A stretch of 64,000 nt of DNA from Clostridia bacterium. GTDB lineage: Bacteria > Bacillota > Clostridia > Oscillospirales > CAG-272. The notes beneath the pieces are model-generated. The model was given only the letters and a program-made list of their open reading frames with translations. It was not told where the DNA came from and made no database searches. The DNA is taken from contig JAFTYE010000001.1 in NCBI GenBank assembly GCA_017464805.1, positions 1-64,000 on the forward strand, given 5' to 3'. Position numbers and translations under genes: made by a program. This document shows, in pieces, positions 8,269 to 16,603 of this stretch; position 1 is the first letter of the stretch; each line of letters begins with the position of its first letter.

Positions 8269-9396
8269 TTAGTGAACGATGCAACGTTCGGTGTCGATAT
8301 CGAAGATGTGCAGACGGCTGGTGTCGATTGCCACCTTAACGGTGTCGCCGGCACGGGAGGTGGAACGGGGAGACACGCGGGCGATGAGGTTGGTGGTATC
8401 CTCGTCCTGGCCCTTATAGCGCAGGTACAGGAAGATCTCCGAGCCCATCAGCTCAGTTACGTCGATGTCCACGTCGATAACATTTTCAGGCATGCTGGAA
8501 AGGTACATCGGCTCGTCGTGGATACATTCGGGACGCAGACCCAAAACGACCTCGTGATCGATATATTCCTTCAGTGCGGGGTTGTTTGCCTTGTCGGCAG
8601 GGAGCTTCAGCACATTGTCGCCGAAGTTGACGAACAGATCATTGTCCTTCTTGGTCAGCTTGGCGTTAATGAAGTTCATCTGGGGAGTGCCGATAAAGCC
8701 TGCAACGAAGGTGTTGACAGGGTAATCGTACAGGTTCTGGGGAGTATCTACCTGCTGGATCAGACCGTCCTTCATAACGACGATACGGCTTGCCATTGTC
8801 ATAGCCTCGGTCTGGTCGTGGGTAACGTAGATAAAGGTGGTACCGACCTTCTTGTGGATCTTGGTCAGCTCGGTTCTCATCGATGCACGGAGCTTTGCGT
8901 CCAGGTTGGAAAGCGGCTCGTCAAGAAGGAAGACTTTCGGGTTACGCACGATTGCACGGCCGAGTGCAACACGCTGCTTCTGACCGCCAGACAGAGCCTT
9001 CGGCTTTCTTTCAAGCAGGTGGTTGATATCAAGAATGCGGGCAGCCTCTTCTACGCGGCGCTTAATCTCCTCCTTCGGAGTCTTACGCAGTTTCAGACCG
9101 AATGCCATGTTCTCGAACACGGTCATGTGCGGATACAGAGCATAGTTCTGGAACACCATCGCGATATCGCGATCCTTCGGGGCCACATCGTTTACGAGTG
9201 TGTCGCCGATGAACAGCTCGCCTTCGCTGATCTCCTCCAGACCTGCAATCATACGCAGGGTGGTAGACTTACCGCAACCGGAAGGACCGACGAAGATCAG
9301 AAACTCCTTGTCCTTGATCTCCAGACAAAAGTCGGAAACGGCGGTAACGCCGCCCGGATACTTTTTGTAAATGTGCTTGAGGGACAAACTTGCCAT
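8269..9396 (-). CDS. msmX: Sugar ABC transporter ATPase, MsmX/UgpC (MalK) type
   Basis: A 375-residue MalK-like ATPase. Walker A G-P-S-G-C-G-K-S-T at 37-45, Q-loop F-Q-N-Y-A-L-Y-P, signature L-S-G-G-Q-K-Q-R near 135, Walker B F-L-L-D-E-P near 156 and the H-loop T-H-D are all present, followed by a C-terminal OB-type regulatory domain with the G-T-P-Q-M-N-F motif. In Firmicutes such ATPases are often encoded alone and energise several sugar importers. That fits here: no permease or binding protein is adjacent and a terminator follows the gene. AGGAGG precedes the ATG. Confidence 0.93.
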   Translation of the reverse strand: MASLSLKHIYKKYPGGVTAVSDFCLEIKDKEFLIFVGPSGCGKSTTLRMIAGLEEISEGELFIGDTLVNDVAPKDRDIAMVFQNYALYPHMTVFENMAFGLKLRKTPKEEIKRRVEEAARILDINHLLERKPKALSGGQKQRVALGRAIVRNPKVFLLDEPLSNLDAKLRASMRTELTKIHKKVGTTFIYVTHDQTEAMTMASRIVVMKDGLIQQVDTPQNLYDYPVNTFVAGFIGTPQMNFINAKLTKKDNDLFVNFGDNVLKLPADKANNPALKEYIDHEVVLGLRPECIHDEPMYLSSMPENVIDVDIDVTELMGSEIFLYLRYKGQDEDTTNLIARVSPRSTSRAGDTVKVAIDTSRLHIFDIDTERCIVH

Positions 9397-9443
9397 AAGA
9401 GGCCTCCTGTAACCAAATGTATTTGATAGTTTTCAACGGTATT

Positions 9444-9472
9444 ATTGTACCAGATTTTTCGCCAAAAGAAAA
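9444..9472 (-). promoter_or_regulatory. Likely sigma-A promoter of the msmX-type gene
   Basis: On the minus strand: TTTTCT (9467-9472), 17-base spacer, TACAAT (9444-9449). The -10 is good and the -35 is weak. The rest of 9397-9587 holds only A/T-rich sequence and an 18-base A/T palindrome (9566-9585) just after the tex stop. Confidence 0.45.
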
Positions 9473-9587
9473 GGGGAGAAGGTCACAAACTTTCACGTCT
9501 GTATTTGTATATTTTGCACAAAAAACAAGAAAAAACAGAAACGGATGAAAAATTATGACGATTTATTTTCTAATTTATTAGAAAAAT

Positions 9588-11756
9588 TTAATTTTGCCCG
9601 TTGCCGAGGTTCTTGCGAGAAAGGGAAATGCGCTTGCGGGCAAGGTCCACGCCCTTGATGCGGACCTCTACCACGTCGCCCACCGCGTACAGCTCGCGCG
9701 GGTGAGAGATGAAGCGGTCGCTCATCTCGGAGATGTGCAAAAGACCGTCCTCGTGCACACCGATGTCGATAAAGGCACCGAAGTCCACGACGTTACGCAC
9801 CGTACCTTTGAGCAACATGCCCTCGGTCAGATCCTTCATTTCCAACACGTCGGAGCGCAAAATGGGCGCGGGTGCGGCATCACGGATGTCGCGACCGGGC
9901 TTTTCAAGCTCCCCGATGATGTCCAAGAGGGTCGGCTCGCCGCAGCCGAGCTGGGCGCAGACCTTGTCCACACCGCGCAGCATCACCTTGCTGCGAAGCA
10001 TGCCGATCTCGCCGTTTTTGACACTCTGTTCGGTGTAGTCGAACAGGGCAAGCAGGCGGTTGGCCAGCTCGTAGGATTCGGGGTGGACACCCGTGTTGTC
10101 AAACACCTCGGCAGAGTCGGGTACGCGCAAAAAGCCCGCACACTGCTCGTAGGCCTTGGCACCGATTTTCGGCACTTTCAGGATTTCCGCACGGTTTTCA
10201 AATTCACCGTTTGCCTCGCGGTAGGCCACGATATTCTTGGCCGCCGCAGTCGAAATACCCGCGATGTAGGAAAGCAGGGAATAGGAGGCGGTGTTGACAT
10301 CCACGCCGACGGCATTCACGCAGTCTTCCACCACGCCGCCAAGCGTCTCGCTCATACGGGCAGGCTTCATGTCGTGCTGATACTGGCCTACACCAATGGC
10401 CTGCGGCTCGATCTTGACCAACTCGGCAAGCGGATCCTGCAAGCGGCGTGCGATTGAAACGGCGGAACGCTCGGTCACGTCAAAGTCCGGGAACTCCTCC
10501 GCACCTAGCTTGGAAGCGGAATACACACTCGCGCCTGCCTCGCTGACGATGGTGTACTTGACATCGCGGTCAAGGCCCTTGAGCGTTTCGGCGATAAACT
10601 GCTCGCTCTCACGGGAGGCCGTGCCGTTGCCGATGGCCACCACATCCACGCCGTAGCGGCGGATGAGGCGGATGACCGTATCGCGGCTGCGCGGGATGTC
10701 CTCGCGCGGTTTGGTCGGGTAGATGACGGCCGTGTCCAGCACCTTGCCCGTGCTATCGACCACCGCCAGCTTACAGCCGGTGCGGTAGCCGGGGTCATAG
10801 CCAAGCACCGTCTTACCCTTGATGGGCGAGATCATCAAAAGGTTGCGCAGATTTTCGGCAAATACCTTCAGCGCGCCTTCGCTTGCCTCATCAAAGAGGT
10901 CGGAGCGGATCTCACGCTCGATGGCAGGGAAGATCAGACGGTTGTAACTGTCCTTGATGGTCGCCATGAGGTAGGGGATCGCGTCGCTTTGCTTGTTTTT
11001 GACGATGTGCGCCGCTAACTTCGCGATCGCCTCGTCTTCGGACACCTCGATCGATACCTTCAAAAACTCTTCCTTCTCGCCGCGGTTGATTGCCAGCACG
11101 CGGTGACCGCGCAGCTTCTTGATCGGCTCGCTGAATTCATAATAGTCCTTGTAGACCGAATCCTCTTCCTTGGCGGCAACGGTTACAAGAGAGCCGTTCT
11201 GTACCGTAAAGGCACGCAGCATTTTGCGGTAGTCGGCCGAGTTGGAAATATCCTCGGCGATGATGTCGGATGCGCCCGCCAGTGCCTCGTCGGCGTTCTT
11301 TACGCCCTTTTCCTCGTTCACGTAAGCGGCGGCGGCCTCGGGAATGGAGGGCTCGAACTTGTCTGCCTGGGACATGATTAGCTCGGCAAGCGGCTCAAGC
11401 CCCTTTTCTCTTGCCACCGACGCACGCGTTTTGCGCTTCGGGCGGTAGGGGCGGTAAATGTCCTCCAGCTCCACCAGTGTCACGGCGCGGTCAAGGGCCG
11501 CAGTGATCTCGGGGGTCAGCTTGCCCTGTGCCTCGATCAGTGCCGAGATCTCGGCACGACGCTCGTCCAGCTTTCGCAGGTAGTTCAGTCGATCCTCCAA
11601 GGCACGCAGTGCCACGTCGTCAAGTGACCCCGTGACCTCCTTGCGGTAACGCGCGATAAAGGGAACAGTGTTCCCCTCGTCAAGCAGGGCGACTGTGGCG
11701 GTGACCTGCTCCTCCTTCAGATTCAGTTCTTTGGCTAACGCTTTAATAATGTCCAT
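9588..11756 (-). CDS. tex: Tex family RNA-binding transcriptional accessory protein
   Basis: A 722-residue protein with all Tex domains in order: N-terminal helical region, YqgF/RNase H-like domain (V-L-G-Y-D-P-G-Y-R-T-G-C-K-L, about 320), helix-hairpin-helix pair (A-A-A-K-N-I-V-A-Y-R and V-P-K-I-G-A-K) and a C-terminal S1 RNA-binding domain (G-T-V-R-N-V-V-D-F-G-A-F-I-D-I-G-V-H-E-D-G-L, from about 645). Tex binds nucleic acid and affects transcription and toxin expression in several bacteria; its exact role is not settled. AAGGAGA precedes the ATG, 12 bases after the pseudouridine synthase stop, so the two form an operon. Confidence 0.95.
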   Translation of the reverse strand: MDIIKALAKELNLKEEQVTATVALLDEGNTVPFIARYRKEVTGSLDDVALRALEDRLNYLRKLDERRAEISALIEAQGKLTPEITAALDRAVTLVELEDIYRPYRPKRKTRASVAREKGLEPLAELIMSQADKFEPSIPEAAAAYVNEEKGVKNADEALAGASDIIAEDISNSADYRKMLRAFTVQNGSLVTVAAKEEDSVYKDYYEFSEPIKKLRGHRVLAINRGEKEEFLKVSIEVSEDEAIAKLAAHIVKNKQSDAIPYLMATIKDSYNRLIFPAIEREIRSDLFDEASEGALKVFAENLRNLLMISPIKGKTVLGYDPGYRTGCKLAVVDSTGKVLDTAVIYPTKPREDIPRSRDTVIRLIRRYGVDVVAIGNGTASRESEQFIAETLKGLDRDVKYTIVSEAGASVYSASKLGAEEFPDFDVTERSAVSIARRLQDPLAELVKIEPQAIGVGQYQHDMKPARMSETLGGVVEDCVNAVGVDVNTASYSLLSYIAGISTAAAKNIVAYREANGEFENRAEILKVPKIGAKAYEQCAGFLRVPDSAEVFDNTGVHPESYELANRLLALFDYTEQSVKNGEIGMLRSKVMLRGVDKVCAQLGCGEPTLLDIIGELEKPGRDIRDAAPAPILRSDVLEMKDLTEGMLLKGTVRNVVDFGAFIDIGVHEDGLLHISEMSDRFISHPRELYAVGDVVEVRIKGVDLARKRISLSRKNLGNGQN

Positions 11757-11768
11757 TTATGTCTCCTT

Positions 11769-12476
11769 TTAATCCGCCGCATGGCGCAATCTTTCAATTT
11801 CTTCATCGGTCAGGGGGCGAAGCTCGCCTCGCGCAAGGCTCGGATCAAGCGCGATCCCTGCAAACGAGATACGTTCAAGCGAGATGACCGTCGCACCGCA
11901 GGCCTCGACCATCCGCTTGATCTGGTGATATTTTCCTTCGGTCAGGGTGATCACACCGCCCGTGCGGTCGGGGTCACACAGTAGCACAGCAGGCTTGCAT
12001 GGCTCGCTTCCCAGCATCATGCCCTCGGCAAAGCGTGCTTCCGCATCAAGCGCAAGCGGCGCATCGCATATGAAGCGGTATTCCTTTTCTACGTGATGCC
12101 GCGGCGAGAGCAAGCGGTGTGACAGCTCGCCGTCGTTGGTCAGCAACATCAGCCCCACCGTGTCGCGATCCAGTCGTCCGCAGGGGAACAGCCCTCGCTT
12201 GTCGTAGGGCGGCGGGAGCAGCTCGGTCACACAGGGGAAACGCCCGTCCTCGGTCGCGCTGACGTAGCCCGATGGCTTGTTCAGCCAGAAGTAGTCAAAT
12301 TCCGAATAGCCGACAGGTACGCCGTCCAGCGTGATGAGGTCGCTTTGCTCATCAATATGCCCGTCAGCGCGGCGTACAGTCTCACCGTTCACCGTAATGC
12401 GCCCGGCACGGGTGGCCCCGGCCGCCTCTTTTCGGGAAAGAAGTCCTACTGCCGTAAAAAACTTGTCCAGCCGCAC
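11769..12476 (-). CDS. RsuA/RluB-family 23S or 16S rRNA pseudouridine synthase
   Basis: A 235-residue protein with an N-terminal S4 domain (R-L-D-K-F-F-T-A-V-G-L-L-S-R-K-E-A) and the catalytic G-R-L-D-R-D-T-V-G-L at 100-109, Asp 103 being the nucleophile, followed by L-L-T-N-D-G. The later G-K-Y-H-Q-I-K-R-M is also family-typical. It converts a specific uridine of rRNA to pseudouridine; subgroup (RsuA, RluB, RluF) is not resolved. GTG at 12476 was chosen as start: AGGTGA lies just upstream, and an in-frame ATG at 12536 would lie upstream of the promoter's -10 box. Confidence 0.9.
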   Translation of the reverse strand: MRLDKFFTAVGLLSRKEAAGATRAGRITVNGETVRRADGHIDEQSDLITLDGVPVGYSEFDYFWLNKPSGYVSATEDGRFPCVTELLPPPYDKRGLFPCGRLDRDTVGLMLLTNDGELSHRLLSPRHHVEKEYRFICDAPLALDAEARFAEGMMLGSEPCKPAVLLCDPDRTGGVITLTEGKYHQIKRMVEACGATVISLERISFAGIALDPSLARGELRPLTDEEIERLRHAAD

Positions 12477-12512
12477 ACCGTCACCTCGTTTCCGAAAAAT
12501 ACGTGATACTGT

Positions 12513-12541
12513 ATTATACCATATTTTCCTCGCCAAGTAAA
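12513..12541 (-). promoter_or_regulatory. Sigma-A promoter of the pseudouridine synthase-tex operon
   Basis: On the minus strand: TTTACT (12536-12541), 17-base spacer, TATAAT (12513-12518). The predicted start near 12506 leaves a 30-base leader before the GTG start and settles the start codon choice. Confidence 0.7.
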
Positions 12542-12570
12542 GAAAAACCGCAATTTTTTTACCTGCCCCC

Positions 12571-12599
12571 TTGTATTTTGCCGGATGGTATGCTAGAAT
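12571..12599 (+). promoter_or_regulatory. Sigma-A promoter of folT
   Basis: TTGTAT (12571-12576), 17-base spacer, TAGAAT (12594-12599). The transcript would start about 20 bases before the THF riboswitch. Confidence 0.65.
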
Positions 12600-12628
12600 A
12601 GACGTAGCTTTATTTTACAAAGTAGAAC

Positions 12629-12783
12629 AGAGTAGGGAACCGTGCGTGAAGTGCCTGTGGGACGGGGAGTTGCCCGCAGGACGAAAATGCCCCCGCATTG
12701 CGGTACGGTTTTCGCATCCCGCTGTCTGCCCGTAGGGCGTGTGCCTTCCGTAGCAGAACGAGATTTCTGTGATACGGGAGGTG
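12629..12783 (+). promoter_or_regulatory. Tetrahydrofolate (THF) riboswitch with Shine-Dalgarno-sequestering platform
   Basis: The aptamer spans about 12629-12724. It shows the conserved elements of the THF class in order: GAGTAG, TGCGT-GAAGTGCC, a variable arm, GGACGAAA, GCGG, and the closing GCATCCCGCT; the arm around ACCGT pairs with ACGGT. Downstream, CTTCCGTA (12745-12752) pairs with TACGGGAG (12773-12780), with GCAGAA/TTCTG(T) continuing the stem. This hides the GGGAGGTG ribosome site of folT. The likely logic is that folate binding frees or alters this hairpin to block translation when folate is plentiful. Confidence 0.88.
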
Positions 12784-12789
12784 TTTTTT

Positions 12790-13326
12790 ATGGAAATGAA
12801 AACTCTTGAAAAGAACAGAGCGCACCTGCGCCGTCTGGTACTGGACGCCCTGCTCGTCGCCTTTCACGTGCTGTGGGCATTCGTGCCCTCGGAATTCTCC
12901 TGGCAGTCCCTGCCTGTTTTTCTGTGTGCGTTTCTTGTTGGCCCCGCAGATGCCCTTGTGGTCGCCACCATCGGCTCGTTTGTCGAGCAGATGTATTACG
13001 GTATCAGCCTTGTCAGTCTTGCTTGGATGGCCCCATGGGTCATCTTTGGTCTTGCCGTAGCCCTTGGCGCCTTCCTGATTCGCAAAAACGACCGTCCGTG
13101 GCTCGTTGCCCTTGTTATAGTGGCCGGCGAGATCATCCTCAACCTCGGCAACACCACCGTCCTTTGCGGTCTCGGTTACCTCTCGGCAGACTTTTCAGCC
13201 CCGTTCGCTGTGTTGACCCTGCTTTATCTTGGCCGTTTGTCGATTGCCATGATCCGCGCGGTGCTGTCTGCTGTCGTTGTGCCTCTGCTTCTCATTCCCC
13301 TTCGACGTGTGCTGTCGCACCGGTAA
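12790..13326 (+). CDS. folT: ECF transporter S component, folate-specific (FolT-like)
   Basis: A 178-residue membrane protein with about six helices and the S-component pattern P-V-F-L-C-A-F-L-V-G-P-A-D-A-L-V near 45-60. S components bind a vitamin and dock on the shared EcfA/A'/T module, which is not encoded in this window. The folate assignment rests mainly on the THF riboswitch directly upstream; the protein itself only shows the S-component fold. The start at 12790 has GGGAGGTG seven bases upstream; an in-frame ATG at 12769 would lie inside the riboswitch platform. Confidence 0.82.
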   Translation: MEMKTLEKNRAHLRRLVLDALLVAFHVLWAFVPSEFSWQSLPVFLCAFLVGPADALVVATIGSFVEQMYYGISLVSLAWMAPWVIFGLAVALGAFLIRKNDRPWLVALVIVAGEIILNLGNTTVLCGLGYLSADFSAPFAVLTLLYLGRLSIAMIRAVLSAVVVPLLLIPLRRVLSHR

Positions 13327-13328
13327 AC

Positions 13329-13356
13329 AAAAAAACGCCCGAGAGGGCGTTTTTTC
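13329..13356. terminator. Bidirectional terminator between folT and the leucine-rich lipoprotein gene
   Basis: aaaaacgccc / gggcgttttt with a short gaga loop; A and T runs on both sides serve both convergent genes. Confidence 0.85.
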
Positions 13357-13364
13357 GTTGGTTG

Positions 13365-14657
13365 TTAATTTGGTTTGCGGAATGCTTTTTCAACATAGGT
13401 TTGCGTCAGATATGTAGCCGCGGTTTCGGGATCGGCAAGGGCGGTGCTGTCGGCAGGATCGTTGCTCAGGAGCCATCCGTTCGGATCCTCAAACACCACG
13501 CGTGTCAGATTGCTGCAATCCTTGAAGGCCTTCCAGCTGATGTAGTTGACCGACGCCGGCAGGGTAATGGCGGTCAGCGGGCAACCCGAAAATGCCTCGG
13601 TGCCGATGTACGTCAAGCTGTTGCTCAGCGTGATCGACGCAAGGGGGCAATCCTCAAAGGCCGCTTGCTCGACGCGTTTGACACTGTCCGGCAGCGTCAC
13701 GGTCGTGAGGGGGCAAAGCGAAAAGGCGTTGATGCCGATCTTTTCCAGTCCGTTCGGGAGCTCGATGGAGGAGAGCTTCACGCAGCAGGCAAAGGCCGAA
13801 TCCTTGATCTCCGTCAGAGAAGAGGAAAGCTTGACGCTCTTCATGGCGGTGCACCAGTTAAAGGCACCGTGCTCGATCAGCGTTACCGTGTCGGGCATCG
13901 TGACGGAAGTAATATAGCGGTTTTCATAGAACGCTTGGGCGGCAATTTTCGTGATGCCTGCGGGCAGGGTCAGAGCGGTTTCGCTTCCAATGTATGTGAG
14001 GAGAATTTTCTCATCTCCACTCTCTTGGATCAGGAAGTCGTTTTCATCTTTGAGGCGAGGGGCACCCTCAGTGTCACTGTACAGATTGGTCTCCCACATC
14101 GCCACGATCGCGCTCACCTGTTCTTTTGTCATAGAGGAGCGGTTGTAGATCTCCTTCGGGGGAGATTCCAGCAGCATGCCCTCCACCTCGGTCAGGTTGC
14201 GGCCGAGTGTCAGGTGAACGACGTAGCCGCAACCAAGAAAGGCGGTTTCACCGACCTTGGTAAGGCTGTCGGGCAACACGATCTTGCGGACGTATTCGGC
14301 CGCATAGCGGAATGCCTGCGGTGCGATCTCGCGCACGGGCTTGCCTTCATGCTCCTCGGGGATGATGAGCGTGGTGGTGATCTTGCGGGCACCCGTTACG
14401 ATGTAATAGCTGCCGTCGGCACTCAGCTCAAAGGTAAACTCTGTGGTCGGAGGGGGTGTACCCGAGGAGCCGCCACCTTCCGTGCCGCTACCGCCACCGG
14501 GTGCTTGGCCGCTGCCACCGTCGCCGGAGCCACCGTCGCCAGAGCCGCCGTCGCCGGAGCCTGCGGGCGGGGTGCTTGGCGTGGGCTCGTCGCACGCAAA
14601 CAGGGCAAAGGACAGAACGAGAACCAAGAGCAATGCAATAAGACGCTTGATGTTCAT
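13365..14657 (-). CDS. BspA-like leucine-rich-repeat lipoprotein
   Basis: A 430-residue surface protein. The signal peptide ends in the lipobox L-F-A-C, so Cys 22 would be lipidated. A low-complexity linker (about 30-70) of Gly/Ser/Asp repeats (G-S-G-D-G-G, three copies) follows. From about residue 100 to 400 the protein is built of LRR_5/BspA repeats with the pattern A-F-x-x-C-x-x-L-x-x-I-x-L-P. Such proteins commonly mediate adhesion or binding in gut anaerobes. AAGGAG precedes the ATG. It begins 16 bases after gtrA and is cotranscribed with it. A second protein of this kind lies at 51769-53418. Confidence 0.9.
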   Translation of the reverse strand: MNIKRLIALLLVLVLSFALFACDEPTPSTPPAGSGDGGSGDGGSGDGGSGQAPGGGSGTEGGGSSGTPPPTTEFTFELSADGSYYIVTGARKITTTLIIPEEHEGKPVREIAPQAFRYAAEYVRKIVLPDSLTKVGETAFLGCGYVVHLTLGRNLTEVEGMLLESPPKEIYNRSSMTKEQVSAIVAMWETNLYSDTEGAPRLKDENDFLIQESGDEKILLTYIGSETALTLPAGITKIAAQAFYENRYITSVTMPDTVTLIEHGAFNWCTAMKSVKLSSSLTEIKDSAFACCVKLSSIELPNGLEKIGINAFSLCPLTTVTLPDSVKRVEQAAFEDCPLASITLSNSLTYIGTEAFSGCPLTAITLPASVNYISWKAFKDCSNLTRVVFEDPNGWLLSNDPADSTALADPETAATYLTQTYVEKAFRKPN

Positions 14658-14673
14658 AAAATTTCTCCTTGCT

Positions 14674-15120
14674 TTATTTCTTAAAAACGATCCATTTGCT
14701 GAACACGTAGTTCAGCACCAGAACAAACACATTCCCCGCGATCTTGACCCACATGGCCTCAAAGGAAAGGATTGTCACGAATAGAAAGATCCACCCCTCT
14801 TCAAGGAGCAATGTGGTAAGGCGGGAAGCGAAAAAGGAAATTGCCTCTTTCGCGAGATTGCCCGTTGCCCGAAAGACAAAGGCGCGGTTGGTCAGGAAGG
14901 CGAAGATCACCGCCGCCACCCAGGAAAGAACGTTGGCGATCAGCTCGCCGAGCGACAGGGAATAATAGAACAGATAAAAGCTCCCCCAGCTGACTGCCGT
15001 GGTCAGCGCACCGAAAAAGAGGTATAAAAGCCCCTCACGGTGCCGCTCGTAAAAAGGATAAAACACGCGCAAAAGGGGCAGGCGCATCACGCGGTCAAAA
15101 AAGTTCGGCTTCTGCTGCAT
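14674..15120 (-). CDS. GtrA-family membrane protein
   Basis: A 148-residue protein with four predicted helices and the GtrA pattern Y-L-F-F-G-A-L-T-T-A-V-S-W near 30 and F-L-T-N-R-A-F-V-F near 75, ending N-Y-V-F-S-K-W-I-V-F. GtrA proteins are thought to move lipid-linked sugars across the membrane for cell-surface glycosylation. Its pairing with the LRR lipoprotein could mean a link to surface decoration, but this is inference. The start at 15120 has AGGAGGGGG upstream; the frame stays open further without a ribosome site. Confidence 0.85.
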   Translation of the reverse strand: MQQKPNFFDRVMRLPLLRVFYPFYERHREGLLYLFFGALTTAVSWGSFYLFYYSLSLGELIANVLSWVAAVIFAFLTNRAFVFRATGNLAKEAISFFASRLTTLLLEEGWIFLFVTILSFEAMWVKIAGNVFVLVLNYVFSKWIVFKK

Positions 15121-15148
15121 ATCTCTTCCCCCTCCTGTCGGTAGGATT

Positions 15149-15177
15149 ATTGTAGCACGGTTTTGTCGAAAAAGCAA
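15149..15177 (-). promoter_or_regulatory. gtrA-LRR operon promoter overlapping the upstream terminator
   Basis: On the minus strand: TTGCTT (15172-15177), 17-base spacer, TACAAT (15149-15154). The -35 lies within the distal arm and T tract of the SLH gene's terminator. Confidence 0.5.
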
Positions 15178-15213
15178 GAGAGATGGCGAAATTCGCCATC
15201 TCTCTTGCTTTTT
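15169..15213 (-). terminator. Terminator of the SLH gene, 22-bp perfect stem
   Basis: Left arm 15169-15190 and right arm 15192-15213 are perfectly complementary with a one-base centre. The arm includes the stop codon of the SLH gene. Transcribed leftward, the stem ends in a T run. Confidence 0.85.
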
Positions 15214-16501
15214 AAGGCTCGTATTGCGTCATTTCGTAAAGTGCCATGGCCGCCTCGGCACGGGACATGGTCGCGTCGGCATCCATGCCGCCTCCCTCGG
15301 CCGTGTCCAGGATGCCCGCCGCATATAACGTGCACATGGCTTCGCGCGCCCATGCGGGGATCTCGGAGGAGTCCGCAAAGGTGGGGAGCACGGCGGGCGT
15401 GTCGGCGTTCAGGATGTTGTCCATCATCACCGCCGCCTCGGCCCGTGTGATGGGATCGTTCGCCTTGAAATACAGGCCTGTGCCGTCAAAGGAGCCGCAC
15501 ACGTAGCCGTACAGCTGGGCAGTCGCCACATATTCCTTGATGGTCGGCTTGATCTCGTCGTCATCATCAAACCAGGTCTCCTCCATGCCCGCAGCAGGGG
15601 CTTTTCCTGCGCTCTTCATCGCCATGACGAGAAATTCGCCGCGTGTTACCGTCCCGTCGGGATCGAAATACATGTGATCGCCCTCAAGTGTTCCGAGCAT
15701 GATATTTTTCTCGGCCATTGCCAGGGCGGCGTTGTAGGCTCGGTGTCCCTCCATATCCGCGTAGGTGAGGGTGGAGGCTCGTTTGTTTACCGTGATGCTG
15801 ACAGTCGCCACGCGTGAATAGTTGCCGTAGCTGTCGCGCGCGACATAGGAAAAGCTGTCCTTTCCCGTCTTGCCCGCGCTTGGGGTGTAGCGGAACTCAC
15901 CGCTTCCGTCATCCGCGACCGACAGAACACCCTTTTCGGGGTAGGCGATTACCAGATAGGTCAAGGGATCTCCCTCGGGATCCTCTGCCTTCATGCTGCC
16001 GTAAACGGCCACGTCTTTCGCCGTGGTGACGAACAGGTCGGCCTCGGCTACCGTTTCCACGGTGGGTGCGTAGTTCACGCGGTCACATACGCGCAGCGTG
16101 CAGGTAAGGGAGGTCGTGCCGGCGGCGGAATTGACACAGAACTGGAAGGAACTACCCTCGAAGCCTGCTGCGACGGGGGTGAAGACCATTTTGTCAAGCT
16201 CCGCGCGGGAGATGATCTGCCCGACGGCGATCGGCTTGCCGTCCAGGGTCAGCGTGCCGTCCGAGGCGGGCGGCAGGGAGAGAACGGTCACGTTTTGCAG
16301 TCGGGAGATGCCGAGTGCTTGCTTGAAATCGGTTTCCGAGAAGGTGTAGGCATCGCCATGCAGGGCGGACTTGATCAGCTCCGCCTGACTTGCCAGGCAA
16401 TCCGCGCCGTAGCTTATGCGCGCGTATGCCGCCACGGGAAGCGCGACCGCACCGCAAAGGAGCAGGCATAGGAGAAGAATGCAGGAGAGTTTTCTTTTCA
16501 T
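15212..16501 (-). CDS. SLH-domain surface protein
   Basis: A 429-residue secreted protein. A signal peptide (about 1-27) precedes a beta-rich region of about 130-230 with the cadherin/VCBS-like sequence D-P-E-G-D-P-L-T-Y and G-x-F-x-Y-T-P-x-A-G-x-x-G-x-D-S-F-S-Y. Three SLH repeats fill the C-terminal half: around F-D-P-D-G-T-V-T-R-G-E-F, F-K-A-N-D-P-I-T-R-A-E-A and D-A-D-A-T-M-S-R-A-E-A. SLH domains bind pyruvylated secondary cell wall polymer, so the protein is probably wall-anchored. The start at 16501 has GAAAGGAAC upstream. Confidence 0.88.
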   Translation of the reverse strand: MKRKLSCILLLCLLLCGAVALPVAAYARISYGADCLASQAELIKSALHGDAYTFSETDFKQALGISRLQNVTVLSLPPASDGTLTLDGKPIAVGQIISRAELDKMVFTPVAAGFEGSSFQFCVNSAAGTTSLTCTLRVCDRVNYAPTVETVAEADLFVTTAKDVAVYGSMKAEDPEGDPLTYLVIAYPEKGVLSVADDGSGEFRYTPSAGKTGKDSFSYVARDSYGNYSRVATVSITVNKRASTLTYADMEGHRAYNAALAMAEKNIMLGTLEGDHMYFDPDGTVTRGEFLVMAMKSAGKAPAAGMEETWFDDDDEIKPTIKEYVATAQLYGYVCGSFDGTGLYFKANDPITRAEAAVMMDNILNADTPAVLPTFADSSEIPAWAREAMCTLYAAGILDTAEGGGMDADATMSRAEAAMALYEMTQYEP

Positions 16502-16565
16502 GTTCGTTGTTCCTTTCGGGAGATTTTCGCTTACAGTATTCTCCGCTTTCCCCTGCTTTATGCAA

Positions 16566-16603
16566 AGAAACCGCCCGAACGGATATCCGTTCGGGCGGTT
16601 TCT
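16566..16603 (-). terminator. Terminator of the TRAP operon, 38-bp zero-loop palindrome
   Basis: Bases 16566-16584 and 16585-16603 are exact inverted copies with no spacer. The palindrome touches the stop codon of the GIY-YIG gene; the minus-strand arm ends in GGTTTCT-like sequence, with fewer T residues than usual. Confidence 0.75.

Noticed and set aside
9566..9585. Terminator of tex
   Set aside because: The palindrome is only A/T, without a GC stem; too weak to call.
12477..12536. ATG at 12536 as start of the pseudouridine synthase
   Set aside because: The promoter -10 (12513-12518) lies downstream of it, and the family N terminus begins at the GTG.
12873..14684. A 603-codon plus-strand open frame over folT and the LRR lipoprotein
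   Set aside because: It overlaps folT in another frame and runs antisense to the LRR gene across a terminator.
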